Part shown: positions 44,867 to 53,217 of the stretch, one piece after another
Numbering within the stretch: position 1 is the stretch's first letter
How the letters are laid out: each line of letters starts with the position of its first letter
NCBI RefSeq assembly: GCF_005886875.1
Contig: NZ_PNBY01000026.1
Location: forward strand, 1 to 53,217
DNA: 53,217 nt
Reading direction: 5' to 3'
From: Pseudoalteromonas aurantia
GTDB lineage: Bacteria; Pseudomonadota; Gammaproteobacteria; Enterobacterales; Alteromonadaceae
Notes under the pieces: generated by a model
Told to the model about the DNA's origin: nothing
The model's input: the letters and a program-made list of their open reading frames with translations, nothing else
Database searches by the model: none
Program-made: the position numbers and the translations under genes

Positions 44867-45907
44867 ATGCGCGTTGCTGATTTTAGCTTTGAATTACCCG
44901 ATGAATTAATTGCTCGTCATCCAAAAAAAGAGCGTACAAGTAGTCGCTTGCTGGCCTTAGACGGTAATAGTGGTCAGCTGGGCCATAAAACTTTTACTGA
45001 TATCATTGATATGTTGGAGCCAAATGACTTGATGGTGTTTAATAATACCAAAGTGATCCCAGCTCGAATGTTTGGCCAAAAAGCGTCGGGCGGTAAAGTC
45101 GAAGTCTTGGTTGAGCGTGTGTTAGATGAGCACAGTGTATTGGCACATGTGCGTGCCAGCAAGTCACCAAAGCCAGGGGCTGAGCTTATTTTGGAAGGCA
45201 AAGCCAAGGCTACAATGATTACGCGCCATGGTGAGTTATTTGAATTAAAGTTCGCGGGTGAGCAAACTGTACTGACGATACTTGATGACATTGGTCATAT
45301 GCCATTACCCCCCTACATAGATAGACCTGACGAAGAAGAAGATAAAGAACGTTATCAAACTGTTTATAATGAAAAGCCGGGAGCGGTTGCTGCGCCAACA
45401 GCGGGATTACATTTTGATGAAGCGTTATTGGCACAAATTCAGAGTAAAGGCGTCGAAACCGCTTTTATTACCTTGCATGTCGGAGCCGGTACTTTTCAAC
45501 CTGTGCGTGTTGATGAAATTGATGATCACGTTATGCACTCAGAGTATATTGAAGTACCGGTGGAAGTTGTGGATGCCATAGCCCGTACTAAAGCAAAAGG
45601 CGGTCGCATCGTTGCCGTTGGCACAACGTCAGTTAGATCGTTAGAGTCAGCTGCCAAAGCGAGTGCAGGGGACTTACAAGCATTTTACGGTGATACGGAT
45701 ATTTTTATCTATCCCGGTTACGAGTTTCAAGTAGTTGACGCCATGGTAACAAACTTTCATTTACCAGAGTCGACATTGATCATGCTTGTCAGTGCGTTTT
45801 CTGGACAAGCTCATATTATGAGGGCTTATCATACCGCAGTGGAAGAAAAATACCGTTTCTTTAGTTATGGTGACGCGATGTTTTTAACGAAACAAAGCCA
45901 AAAGTAA
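44867..45907 (+). CDS. queA: S-adenosylmethionine:tRNA ribosyltransferase-isomerase
   Basis: QueA transfers and rearranges the ribosyl group of SAM onto preQ1 in tRNA to make epoxyqueuosine, the next-to-last step of queuosine synthesis. The 346-residue protein is full length and has the family segments [52 protein letters not shown] and [18 protein letters not shown]. It is the first of the queA-tgt-yajC-secD-secF series, the usual gammaproteobacterial order. A terminator-like hairpin separates it from tgt. Confidence 0.97.
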   Translation: MRVADFSFELPDELIARHPKKERTSSRLLALDGNSGQLGHKTFTDIIDMLEPNDLMVFNNTKVIPARMFGQKASGGKVEVLVERVLDEHSVLAHVRASKSPKPGAELILEGKAKATMITRHGELFELKFAGEQTVLTILDDIGHMPLPPYIDRPDEEEDKERYQTVYNEKPGAVAAPTAGLHFDEALLAQIQSKGVETAFITLHVGAGTFQPVRVDEIDDHVMHSEYIEVPVEVVDAIARTKAKGGRIVAVGTTSVRSLESAAKASAGDLQAFYGDTDIFIYPGYEFQVVDAMVTNFHLPESTLIMLVSAFSGQAHIMRAYHTAVEEKYRFFSYGDAMFLTKQSQK

Positions 45908-45915
45908 CCCGCTTT

Positions 45916-45939
45916 TGAGCTCAGAACACGCTGAGCTCA
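45916..45939 (+). terminator. Hairpin after queA
   Basis: TGAGCTCAG-AACACG-CTGAGCTCA forms a perfect 9-bp stem 8 bp after the queA stop. The following TTCTTAAACCC is a weak U-tract. Confidence 0.6.
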
Positions 45940-46075
45940 TTCTTAAACCCTTTAGTTTTCCTCTTATGCTCGCTTTAAAAGCCAATTTTCGACCCAATAA
46001 TTAGAATTGCACTGGCAAACAAGGTAGAATTGAGCAGATTTTTTAACCTGATTATTAACAATGTCATGTTGATAA

Positions 46076-47242
<1,167 letters not shown>

Positions 47243-47290
47243 TACCGCAACAAATTAAATAGAAAGTTTTAAAATTAGAGAGGAAGTATT

Positions 47291-47629
47291 ATGAGTTTAT
47301 TTATGTCAAGCGCGCATGCAAGCACTGCAGGTGCTGCGCCTGCAGGCGGTGGTATGGAAATGTTGATCATGTTGGCTGTATTTGGCCTTGTGTTTTATTT
47401 CTTAATTTATCGCCCTCAAGCAAAGCGTGTTAAAGAGCATAAAAGTTTGATGGGTGCTTTAAGTAAAGGGGATGAAGTGTTAACGCAAGGTGGTTTAGTG
47501 GGCAAAATTTCAAAAGTATCTGATGATAAAGACTTTGTTGTTGTTGCTTTAAATGATCAAGCCGAAGTAACAGTTCAAAAATCAGCCATTTCAGCCGTGT
47601 TACCAAAAGGTACGATGAAGTCGCTATAA
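47291..47629 (+). CDS. yajC: Preprotein translocase subunit YajC
   Basis: A 112-residue single-pass inner-membrane protein (helix about residues 22-42) with the cytoplasmic RPQAKRVKEHKSLMGALSKGDEVLTQGG stretch of the family. It associates with SecDF. GAGGAAG lies before the ATG. It is 49 bp after tgt and 29 bp before secD, probably co-transcribed. Confidence 0.95.
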   Translation: MSLFMSSAHASTAGAAPAGGGMEMLIMLAVFGLVFYFLIYRPQAKRVKEHKSLMGALSKGDEVLTQGGLVGKISKVSDDKDFVVVALNDQAEVTVQKSAISAVLPKGTMKSL

Positions 47630-47657
47630 CACATAACAATAAAAAAGGGATAATCCA

Positions 47658-49517
47658 GTGTTAAACAAGTATCCAATGTGGAAATACTTACTTGTGCTCG
47701 CTGTGTTAGCGGTAGGGATTTTATATGCCTCACCGAATCTGTATGGCCGTGATCCGGCTATACAGATCTCTGGTACCAAAGGTGCCAGTGCTGACTTAAG
47801 CGTACTTGATCAGGTAAATAGAACACTAAAAAGTAATAATATCACTGTTAAATCAACAGTATTAGAAAATGATCAAGTATTAGTACGTTTTAAAAATGTT
47901 GAAGAGCAGTTAAAAGCACAAGATATTTTGCGAGGTACATTAAGTGAAGATTATATCTCTGCGATTAATATGAGCCCTGCACAGCCTGAGTGGTTAAAAA
48001 ACTTAGGTGGTAATCCAATGAAGCTAGGATTGGATTTAAGCGGTGGTGTTCATTTTACGATGGAAGTTGACATGGTAACGGCATTAGATAATGCATTAGA
48101 AACCATGGAGCAAGATTTTAAAAGTGATTTGCGAGGCGAAAAGTTACGTTATCGCAGTATTCGCCGAGTTGCAGGTAGTGAACGAATTCAAGTTGTGATG
48201 CGCAATGATGCGGATCGAGATGCAGCTGAGCGCTTTTTAAAAACCCGTTACCCACTTTATACATTTATAAATGATAGTAGTAATGGTTTAGCGTTCTTTG
48301 CCAGCTTGTCACCACAAAAATTTAAAGAAATTCGTGAATATGCAATCAAACAAAACGAAACTATCATTCGTAACCGTATTAACCAATTAGGTGTAGCAGA
48401 ACCAAATGTACAGCGTCAAGGCGCTGAGCGCATTATTGTGCAGCTACCAGGTGTCCAAGATACGGCGCGCGCTAAAGAGATATTAGGTGCAACCGCAACA
48501 CTTGAGTTTCGTGAAGTAGACGAAAATGCTGATGTGCGTTCAGCTGCTCAAGGCAGAGTACCGCCAGGCACTGAAGTGATAAATCACAAAGATGGTTACC
48601 CAGTCGTGATGAAAAAGCGTGTGATCTTGGGTGGTACACATATCACGGGTGCGCAGTCTGGTGTTGATGAATACCAGCGTCCTCAAGTAAGTATTAGCCT
48701 TGATAGTAAAGGCGGTGCAAAAATGAGCGCATTTACCAAACGTGCGGTTGGTAAACGTATGGCAACGGTTTTCATTGAATATAAGCCATCTGGCAAGAAA
48801 GATGAAAATGGTAAAGCGTTACCGCCTATAAAAGTAGAAGAAGTTATTAACGTTGCAACGATTCAATCTCGTTTAAACAATTCATTCCGTATTACGGGGA
48901 TCGATAGCCCTGCTGAAGCACATAACCTAAGTTTATTGCTACGTGCAGGTGCTTTGGTTGCGCCAATTCAAATCGTTGAAGAGCGTACAGTTGGACCCAG
49001 CCTCGGGCAAGAAAACATCGAAGCGGGTATGACTGCGGTTGTGCTTGGTTTTGCATTTGTATTAGCGTTCATGCTGGCTTATTACAAAGGCTTTGGTTTA
49101 GTGGCAAATCTGGCATTGGCAGCAAACTTAGTGTTAATCATTGGTGTTATGTCGATGATCCCAGGTGCCACACTGACTTTACCGGGTATCGCGGGTATCG
49201 TATTAACTGTTGGTATGGCGGTAGATGCGAACGTATTAATATTTGAACGTATACGTGAAGAGTTAGTTGATGGGCGAAGTCCTCAACAAGCTGTACATCA
49301 AGGCTATGACAGTGCATTCAGTACCATTTTTGATGCAAACATTACGACCTTAATAGCAGCAGTTATTTTGTTCTCTGTGGGCACCGGTCCAATTGCAGGT
49401 TTCGCGGTGACATTAGCGATTGGTATTATTACATCTATGTTTACAGCCATTGTTGGCACACGTGCGGTGATTAACTTCTTCATCGGTGGTAAACGTATCG
49501 ATAAGCTTTCAATTTAG
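47658..49517 (+). CDS. secD: Protein translocase subunit SecD
   Basis: SecD works with SecF to complete protein export using the proton gradient. The 619-residue protein begins at GTG with an AAAAAGGG site upstream. It has a first helix (about residues 9-27), a large periplasmic domain with the [16 protein letters not shown] motif (about 122-137) and five C-terminal helices (about 450-610) with [29 protein letters not shown], where the proton-relay Asp lies. Length fits. secF follows after 9 bp. Confidence 0.97.
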   Translation: MLNKYPMWKYLLVLAVLAVGILYASPNLYGRDPAIQISGTKGASADLSVLDQVNRTLKSNNITVKSTVLENDQVLVRFKNVEEQLKAQDILRGTLSEDYISAINMSPAQPEWLKNLGGNPMKLGLDLSGGVHFTMEVDMVTALDNALETMEQDFKSDLRGEKLRYRSIRRVAGSERIQVVMRNDADRDAAERFLKTRYPLYTFINDSSNGLAFFASLSPQKFKEIREYAIKQNETIIRNRINQLGVAEPNVQRQGAERIIVQLPGVQDTARAKEILGATATLEFREVDENADVRSAAQGRVPPGTEVINHKDGYPVVMKKRVILGGTHITGAQSGVDEYQRPQVSISLDSKGGAKMSAFTKRAVGKRMATVFIEYKPSGKKDENGKALPPIKVEEVINVATIQSRLNNSFRITGIDSPAEAHNLSLLLRAGALVAPIQIVEERTVGPSLGQENIEAGMTAVVLGFAFVLAFMLAYYKGFGLVANLALAANLVLIIGVMSMIPGATLTLPGIAGIVLTVGMAVDANVLIFERIREELVDGRSPQQAVHQGYDSAFSTIFDANITTLIAAVILFSVGTGPIAGFAVTLAIGIITSMFTAIVGTRAVINFFIGGKRIDKLSI

Positions 49518-49526
49518 GAGAACACT

Positions 49527-50471
49527 ATGCAGTTATTAAAATTGAAAGATACTATTCGTTTTATGGCGGCTCGCAAACTAACGATGGCATTTTCAGCGTT
49601 GCTGATCATTGCATCAATTGCGTCTATGACAATACGCGGACTAAATTTTGGTTTGGATTTTACGGGCGGTACAGCCGTTGAAGTTGGTTTTTCACAACCG
49701 GCTGATCTGAAAAAAATCCGTTCAGTGTTAGCGGAAAATGGCTTCGCAGATGCATCAGTGCAACTCTTTGGTACTAGCCAAGAAGTACTCGTCCGCTTAG
49801 CCCCGCGCGGTGATGATGTGAAAGCTGAGGAGATTGGTAATCAGCTAGTTGCAGCTCTACAACAAGCTGACAGCAGCGTAGAAATGCGCCGTATTGAGTT
49901 TGTGGGTCCTAGTGTAGGTGAAGACCTTAAAGAGCAAGGTGGTTTAGCTATGCTGACTGCGTTGATCTGTATTCTACTGTATGTTGCTTTTCGGTTTGAA
50001 TGGCGCTTTGCAATTGGTGCAGTAGCGGCACTCTTTCATGATGTAATACTCACGATGGGATTGTTTTCGATTCTAGATTTAGAATTTGATCTTACCATTT
50101 TAGCGGCAATACTTGCGGTGATAGGGTACTCCTTGAATGACACGATTGTTGTATCTGATCGTATTCGAGAGAACTTCCGTAAAGTGCGTATTGATGACAC
50201 CATCGAAATCATTAATATTTCACTTACGCAAACACTGAACCGTACATTAGTAACGTCTATTACAACTATTCTTGTACTTGTTGCCCTATTTGTTTGGGGC
50301 GGTCAAACAATTCATGGTTTTGCGACTGCCTTACTGTTTGGTGTGTTCATTGGTACATATTCTTCAGTATATGTGGCCAGTTCTGTTGCTGTTGCAATGG
50401 GGGTAAGTAAAGAAGATCTTATTCCTGTTGAAGTAGAGAAAGAAGGCGCTGATTTAGACGCTATGCCGTAA
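49527..50471 (+). CDS. secF: Protein translocase subunit SecF
   Basis: A 314-residue partner of SecD with six helices. The N-terminal periplasmic motif GLDFTGGTAVEV (about residues 38-49) and the transmembrane DTIVVSDRIRENFRK segment (about 206-220) are intact. AGGAG lies before the ATG. It ends the yajC-secD-secF operon, with a strong terminator 17 bp later. Confidence 0.97.
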   Translation: MQLLKLKDTIRFMAARKLTMAFSALLIIASIASMTIRGLNFGLDFTGGTAVEVGFSQPADLKKIRSVLAENGFADASVQLFGTSQEVLVRLAPRGDDVKAEEIGNQLVAALQQADSSVEMRRIEFVGPSVGEDLKEQGGLAMLTALICILLYVAFRFEWRFAIGAVAALFHDVILTMGLFSILDLEFDLTILAAILAVIGYSLNDTIVVSDRIRENFRKVRIDDTIEIINISLTQTLNRTLVTSITTILVLVALFVWGGQTIHGFATALLFGVFIGTYSSVYVASSVAVAMGVSKEDLIPVEVEKEGADLDAMP

Positions 50472-50488
50472 AGCGTATTCGTGTATTT

Positions 50489-50517
50489 AAAAAGCCACAC
50501 TCAGTGTGGCTTTTTTT
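50489..50517 (+). terminator. Intrinsic terminator after secF
   Basis: AAAAAGCCACAC-TCA-GTGTGGCTTTTT with a run of seven T; a 12-bp stem and a textbook U-tract. Confidence 0.93.
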
Positions 50518-50540
50518 GTTTCAATAAAATGACACTCGAG

Positions 50541-50559
50541 TATAATGAGAATCGTTTTC
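50541..50559 (+). promoter_or_regulatory. Fur-box-like site over the lipoprotein promoter
   Basis: TATAATGAGAATCGTTTTC matches 15 of 19 positions of the consensus GATAATGATAATCATTATC. Its first six bases are also a perfect -10 (TATAAT). The site lies 20 bp before the lipoprotein start, so bound Fur-Fe would block RNA polymerase. Confidence 0.65.
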
Positions 50560-50579
50560 AATCATACTTTGAGGTTCTT

Positions 50580-51107
50580 ATGTATAAACAGTTGGTAATT
50601 TTGCTAGCTGCAGCCAGTTTGACTGCATGTTCAGAAAAGGAAGAAGTAGCGCAAGTGCAAAAAGCACCTGTTGAAAAAGCGGAAACTACGCTTCAGACAT
50701 ATAAGAGTCAGGCTAAATCATTATTAGCCGATATTCGTACTCAAAATACGGCGCAAGAGCTAGAGAAAAGCTCTGCAAACTTAGTTAAAACATCGCGCAA
50801 GCTTTTATCAGAATTCACTGTTAAGTACCCCCAATGTCAAACGTATTTAGGGGCGCTTGATGCCGCAGCCGATCTAATCCCCACTTTACCGCTTGAAGAA
50901 ATTGAAACGGGCTATCATGCTGATGGTAAGTTACCAAAATTTGATGACCCAGTGTGCTACCATGCTAAAGATTTATTAGTGCACCCAGCGACAGTGCAAG
51001 CAATTGCGAAGCAAGGCTTTAAATCTGAAACCGCATACCAAGATGCAGAACTAGAAATTGTTGAAGTGATCGCGCATTTTGATCAAGTTGAGCGAGCTTT
51101 AAATTAA
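50580..51107 (+). CDS. Predicted lipoprotein, probably iron-regulated
   Basis: A 175-residue lipoprotein starting at ATG 50580, with GAGG upstream. The signal is short (MYKQLVILLAAASLTAC), lipobox LTAC, Cys17; the next residues are Ser-Glu-Lys. The mature part is charged and helical, with two further Cys (YPQCQTYLG, about residue 86, and DPVCYHAKDLLVHP, about 118). An acidic stretch precedes the second Cys. I do not recognise the family and no metal site is obvious. A longer open frame (34 codons more) would pass through the secF terminator and the Fur box and is rejected. The Fur box suggests expression under iron limitation. Confidence 0.75.
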   Translation: MYKQLVILLAAASLTACSEKEEVAQVQKAPVEKAETTLQTYKSQAKSLLADIRTQNTAQELEKSSANLVKTSRKLLSEFTVKYPQCQTYLGALDAAADLIPTLPLEEIETGYHADGKLPKFDDPVCYHAKDLLVHPATVQAIAKQGFKSETAYQDAELEIVEVIAHFDQVERALN

Positions 51108-51123
51108 GCAGTGCGATACGGCA

Positions 51124-51145
51124 AGGGCTGAGTGAGTTCAGCCCT
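51124..51145 (+). terminator. Hairpin after the lipoprotein gene
   Basis: AGGGCTGA-GTGAGT-TCAGCCCT forms an 8-bp stem followed by AATTTATT, 16 bp after the lipoprotein stop. Confidence 0.75.
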
Positions 51146-52304
51146 AATTTATTAACATATTACTTATATAACGCTCTCTAGGTAGACGTTCTGTAGCCAT
51201 CTTTTTAAAATAAAAATTCCGACAGTTATCATCGTAATTACTATTACCAACATCTATTCTATAATTGCTGATAGACCAATTATATAGAGACGTAAAACAA
51301 CCATTATTGAGCAAAAAGAATGCACATGGGGTCCATTGGATTGACCGCTTAGGCAGAGATCTTGGCTTTTCTTATTGGCGTAACGTCCGAGCCACGTACC
51401 AGAATTAATTACACTCCCTGTTTGATAGTGCAAATTAGTCATATGATAATATTGTGTCGCGTAACCACTGGAGTGGGTGACGCGAACATTACATGAAGAG
51501 TATCGTGTAACGGTGCCACCGTGTGAAGCTTGTACCCAGGGGGGATTGCTTCCCTAGTTACCAGAACTATTGTTAAAACCTAATGACGAGTAAGGGTATC
51601 CAGAGCCGGTATTCAAATATACGCCGCCGCTATACCATGTATAGCCCAATGGCCATGGGAAGCTCATATCAATATTACTTGGTTGCTCTGTACTTATCAC
51701 CGTGCGGTTTTGTGGAGTAAAAGGAAGATATTGATAAGAGTGTCATACATCAATTAATAGATGCAAAGTGTCAGAGGGCTGGACTTGTATGCTGCTGAGT
51801 ATATTTACCAAACTGGACGTGGAAGAATTTATTGGGCTTTGTAGTGTTTGCTCCTCAACTTTTGTGCAACTTGATAAAAGCATTAATTTAATGTGATTGC
51901 TAAACCTTGGTCTTGCTCAGTAAACTCTTGTTTGTCGCTTTTTTGCACCAAATTAAGATACTATATTTAATGTAGTCGGTTCGCTTAATACATTGCTCTG
52001 TAATTCTATTAATGCCAGCAAAAGTTTGGGGTTAATACTAGAGTAAACCGCCCAGTGAAAAATGGTAGCTTTAAATTCTAATTAATGGGGGGCACTGCGA
52101 TAGAAAAAAGCATCCTAATCTTGGGTTCGTAATGCGTTGTTAAATACAGTATCTAGTCAATAGCTATGACTGAGTTTACGGTGGTTTTAATTAACGCGGT
52201 TTGTTCTGCGCACTAAGCTCTTTGATTAGCGGGTGTTGTCCTTGGGCTTGAACAAAACTGGTCACGGGCAATGCGAGCAATGACAGGTACCATATTGATT
52301 TCAT
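51144..52304 (-). pseudogene. Decayed LasA-type (M23) metalloprotease gene
   Basis: An AAGGA site and ATG at 52304 begin an intact signal peptide (MKSIWYLSLLALPVTSFVQA). Beyond it the protein is readable only by switching frames. A propeptide piece has HWAVYSSINPKLLLALIE, very like LasA proenzymes. The mature region has NTGSGYPYSS, TVTRYSSCNVRVTHSSG, YYHMTNL and GQSNGPHVH, then, in another frame, YRIDVGNSNYDDNCRNFYF; all correspond to Pseudomonas LasA (staphylolysin). Damage includes an in-frame TAG at 51556-51554, a one-base loss in the T-run just after HVH, and further frameshifts in the propeptide. By alignment with remembered LasA sequence, two zinc ligands are also replaced (His to Tyr, Asp to Gly). 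Confidence 0.85.
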
Positions 52305-52560
52305 GTTGTATCCTTATCTTATTTTCTCTGACGTATTCCTTTTATGTAAACTTAAAGTAAATTTTTATGGGGGGGGTTAGTCAACTGTATTGTATGATTT
52401 ACGAATAGAGCTTATAGGTGTGATTATTGGGATTAAATAGGTTTAAAAATTCTGATAATGCAATGCCTTGTTGTTATAAAGATAAAAAATTAGTTGCATA
52501 TATTGCAAAAGTGCTCGGCTGAGCTATTTTTATCTTTACAGAACTTTGTAGGGTGTGCTT
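52305..52560. other. AT-rich intergenic stretch
   Basis: Promoter region of the dead M23 gene on the left and AT-rich DNA with a G8 run (about 52371-52378). No gene or strong hairpin is evident. Confidence 0.5.
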
Positions 52561-52716
52561 ATGAAACCGATTATTTTTATAGAGCAACTAGAAGCATTAC
52601 TTGAAGAGCGGAAATTCAAAGAGCGCCGTCAGTTCAAGCAAATTGTTCATCCTTTATTTGAGCGCCGAATATGCAATAGACGAAAACAGCCCATTCCTCA
52701 GCCATTGAACAAATGA
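52561..52716 (+). CDS. 51-residue charged hypothetical protein (candidate)
   Basis: An ATG-to-TGA frame coding a strongly basic, helical protein (IEQLEALLEERKFKERRQF, then RRICNRRKQPIPQPLNK). AGGGTG lies 6 bp before the ATG as a possible ribosome-binding site. Its regular Leu/Glu/Arg pattern is more protein-like than the surrounding frames, but there is no family match from memory and the gene is short. Confidence 0.4.
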   Translation: MKPIIFIEQLEALLEERKFKERRQFKQIVHPLFERRICNRRKQPIPQPLNK

Positions 52717-52953
52717 TTTTATGTGTAATCTTTAGGCTTATTAGGAAACTTGTTATCGTGGCATAAGAAGCTACAGCCTCATGTTCATCAACAGTGAGCT
52801 TTATATAAGATAGGGTTAAGCTTAGAGCTCTTAACATGACGAAATTTTTGTATGGTAAATATACTCCCCGTTAGTGTTGTGTACTAAAAATATACGGTTC
52901 GAGTGGGATTTGTTCGAACGCGCTGTTTTTATCACTTTTCTTCAAATAAACGC

Positions 52954-52981
52954 TTGCGCTTTTTCTGCATCGCCCTATAAT
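52954..52981 (+). promoter_or_regulatory. rRNA promoter P1
   Basis: TTGCGC (52954-52959), 16 bp, TATAAT (52976-52981), followed by GCGACCCC, a GC-rich discriminator typical of stringently controlled rRNA promoters. Confidence 0.75.
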
Positions 52982-53090
52982 GCGACCCCACTGACACGGA
53001 GCGCTACGCTCACTTAGCAAAGCAAAACGAAGTCAGCGTTAAGTAAAACTTAGTTTAGCTTTTCACTAAGAAAATGTTTAAAATCAAGTG

Positions 53091-53118
53091 TTGACAAAAA
53101 AATAGGAAAGCGTAATAT
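53091..53118 (+). promoter_or_regulatory. rRNA promoter P2
   Basis: Consensus TTGACA (53091-53096), 16 bp, TAATAT (53113-53118), again followed by a GC-rich stretch (GCGCAGCCC). An AT-rich upstream region could act as an UP element. Confidence 0.8.
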
Positions 53119-53217
53119 GCGCAGCCCTAGCGAGATAAAGCAAAGCGCTTAATCATCGCAACGTTCTTTAAAAATATGAAGCAATCATCTGTGTGGGCAC
53201 TCGTACAGATTGAGTTC

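Larger units (their letters stand above)
52717..53217 (+). promoter_or_regulatory. Leader region of an rRNA operon
   Basis: No protein gene. AT-rich DNA precedes two tandem promoters (P1 and P2), followed by a leader with a boxA-like GTTCTTTAAAAAT (53163-53175) and the TGAAGCAATCATCTGTGTGG segment found in rRNA leaders and spacers of Pseudoalteromonas. The 16S gene itself lies beyond the window. Confidence 0.8.

Noticed and set aside
51254..51442. 62-codon minus-strand frame as a gene
   Set aside because: It is a fragment of the LasA-like pseudogene between disabling mutations.
52634..52837. 67-codon minus-strand frame
   Set aside because: No ribosome-binding site, no family features, and it overlaps the more protein-like 52561-52716 frame.
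53160..53217. Start of the 16S rRNA gene
   Set aside because: Only leader sequence is present; the conserved 16S 5' end is not reached.

Overview
The window looks like chromosomal DNA of a marine gammaproteobacterium, most likely Pseudoalteromonas or a close relative. The evidence is about 40% GC, the gene content (ThiI with a rhodanese tail, RlmJ, a GcvR-like regulator, a queA-tgt-yajC-secD-secF run, oversized PstC/PstA) and an rRNA-operon leader of the type seen in that group at the right edge. No phage, plasmid or CRISPR module is visible. Most of the window is ordinary core genome, with recently disturbed DNA at both ends.

Layout. 1-2030: the end of a truncated reading frame, then an ISAs1-family insertion sequence (412-1625) that splits a gene for a small four-helix membrane protein. 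2081-3936: a Wzi-like outer-membrane protein overlapping coaD. 4128-8265: a TetR regulator with a candidate operator, thiI, a VanZ-like/ketopantoate reductase pair and yajQ. 8418-10516: a cobalamin riboswitch and btuB. 10625-15311: an RND efflux pump (adaptor and permease) overlapping msrA. 15455-18828: an unrecognised same-strand cluster of a tiny CxxC membrane peptide, two small proteins, a PKD-like/DUF1566 lipoprotein and a secreted DUF1566 protein. 18886-26472: a YggN-like protein, amidohydrolase and SDR, SlyD, mltD with a degenerate metallo-beta-lactamase-fold protein, zapA with a TIGR02449-type coiled coil, rlmJ and a PhnA-like protein. 27095-28366: an EAL-HDOD signalling protein. 28385-40519: a phosphate region (ppx and ppk1 on the minus strand; pstC-pstA-pstB-phoU and a DUF47 protein plus a Pit transporter on the plus strand). 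40783-44613: oxyR, a small membrane protein and a REC-PAS-GGDEF-EAL protein. 44867-50471: queA, tgt, yajC, secD, secF. 50580-51107: a lipoprotein under a Fur-box-like site. 51144-52304: a decayed LasA-type M23 peptidase gene. 52954-53217: tandem promoters and leader of an rRNA operon whose 16S gene lies outside the window.

How it fits together. The clearest regulatory story is phosphate. Both the pst operon and ppk1 have a two-repeat Pho box exactly 10 bp upstream of a -10 hexamer. Phosphate uptake and polyphosphate synthesis therefore look co-controlled by PhoB, and the ppk promoter also shows that the long ppk open frame must start further in. PstS and PhoBR are not in the window. Other sequence-supported control elements are the B12 riboswitch before btuB, the Fur box before an uncharacterised lipoprotein, and an inverted repeat over the -10 of the TetR gene.

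No spectacular new defence or mobile system is evident. The best candidates for undescribed biology are the 15455-18828 envelope cluster, the Fur-controlled lipoprotein, the metal-site-less MBL protein next to mltD, the structured intergenic element at 26685-26772 and the competing hairpins after phoU. All calls come from reading the sequence; no database search was run.
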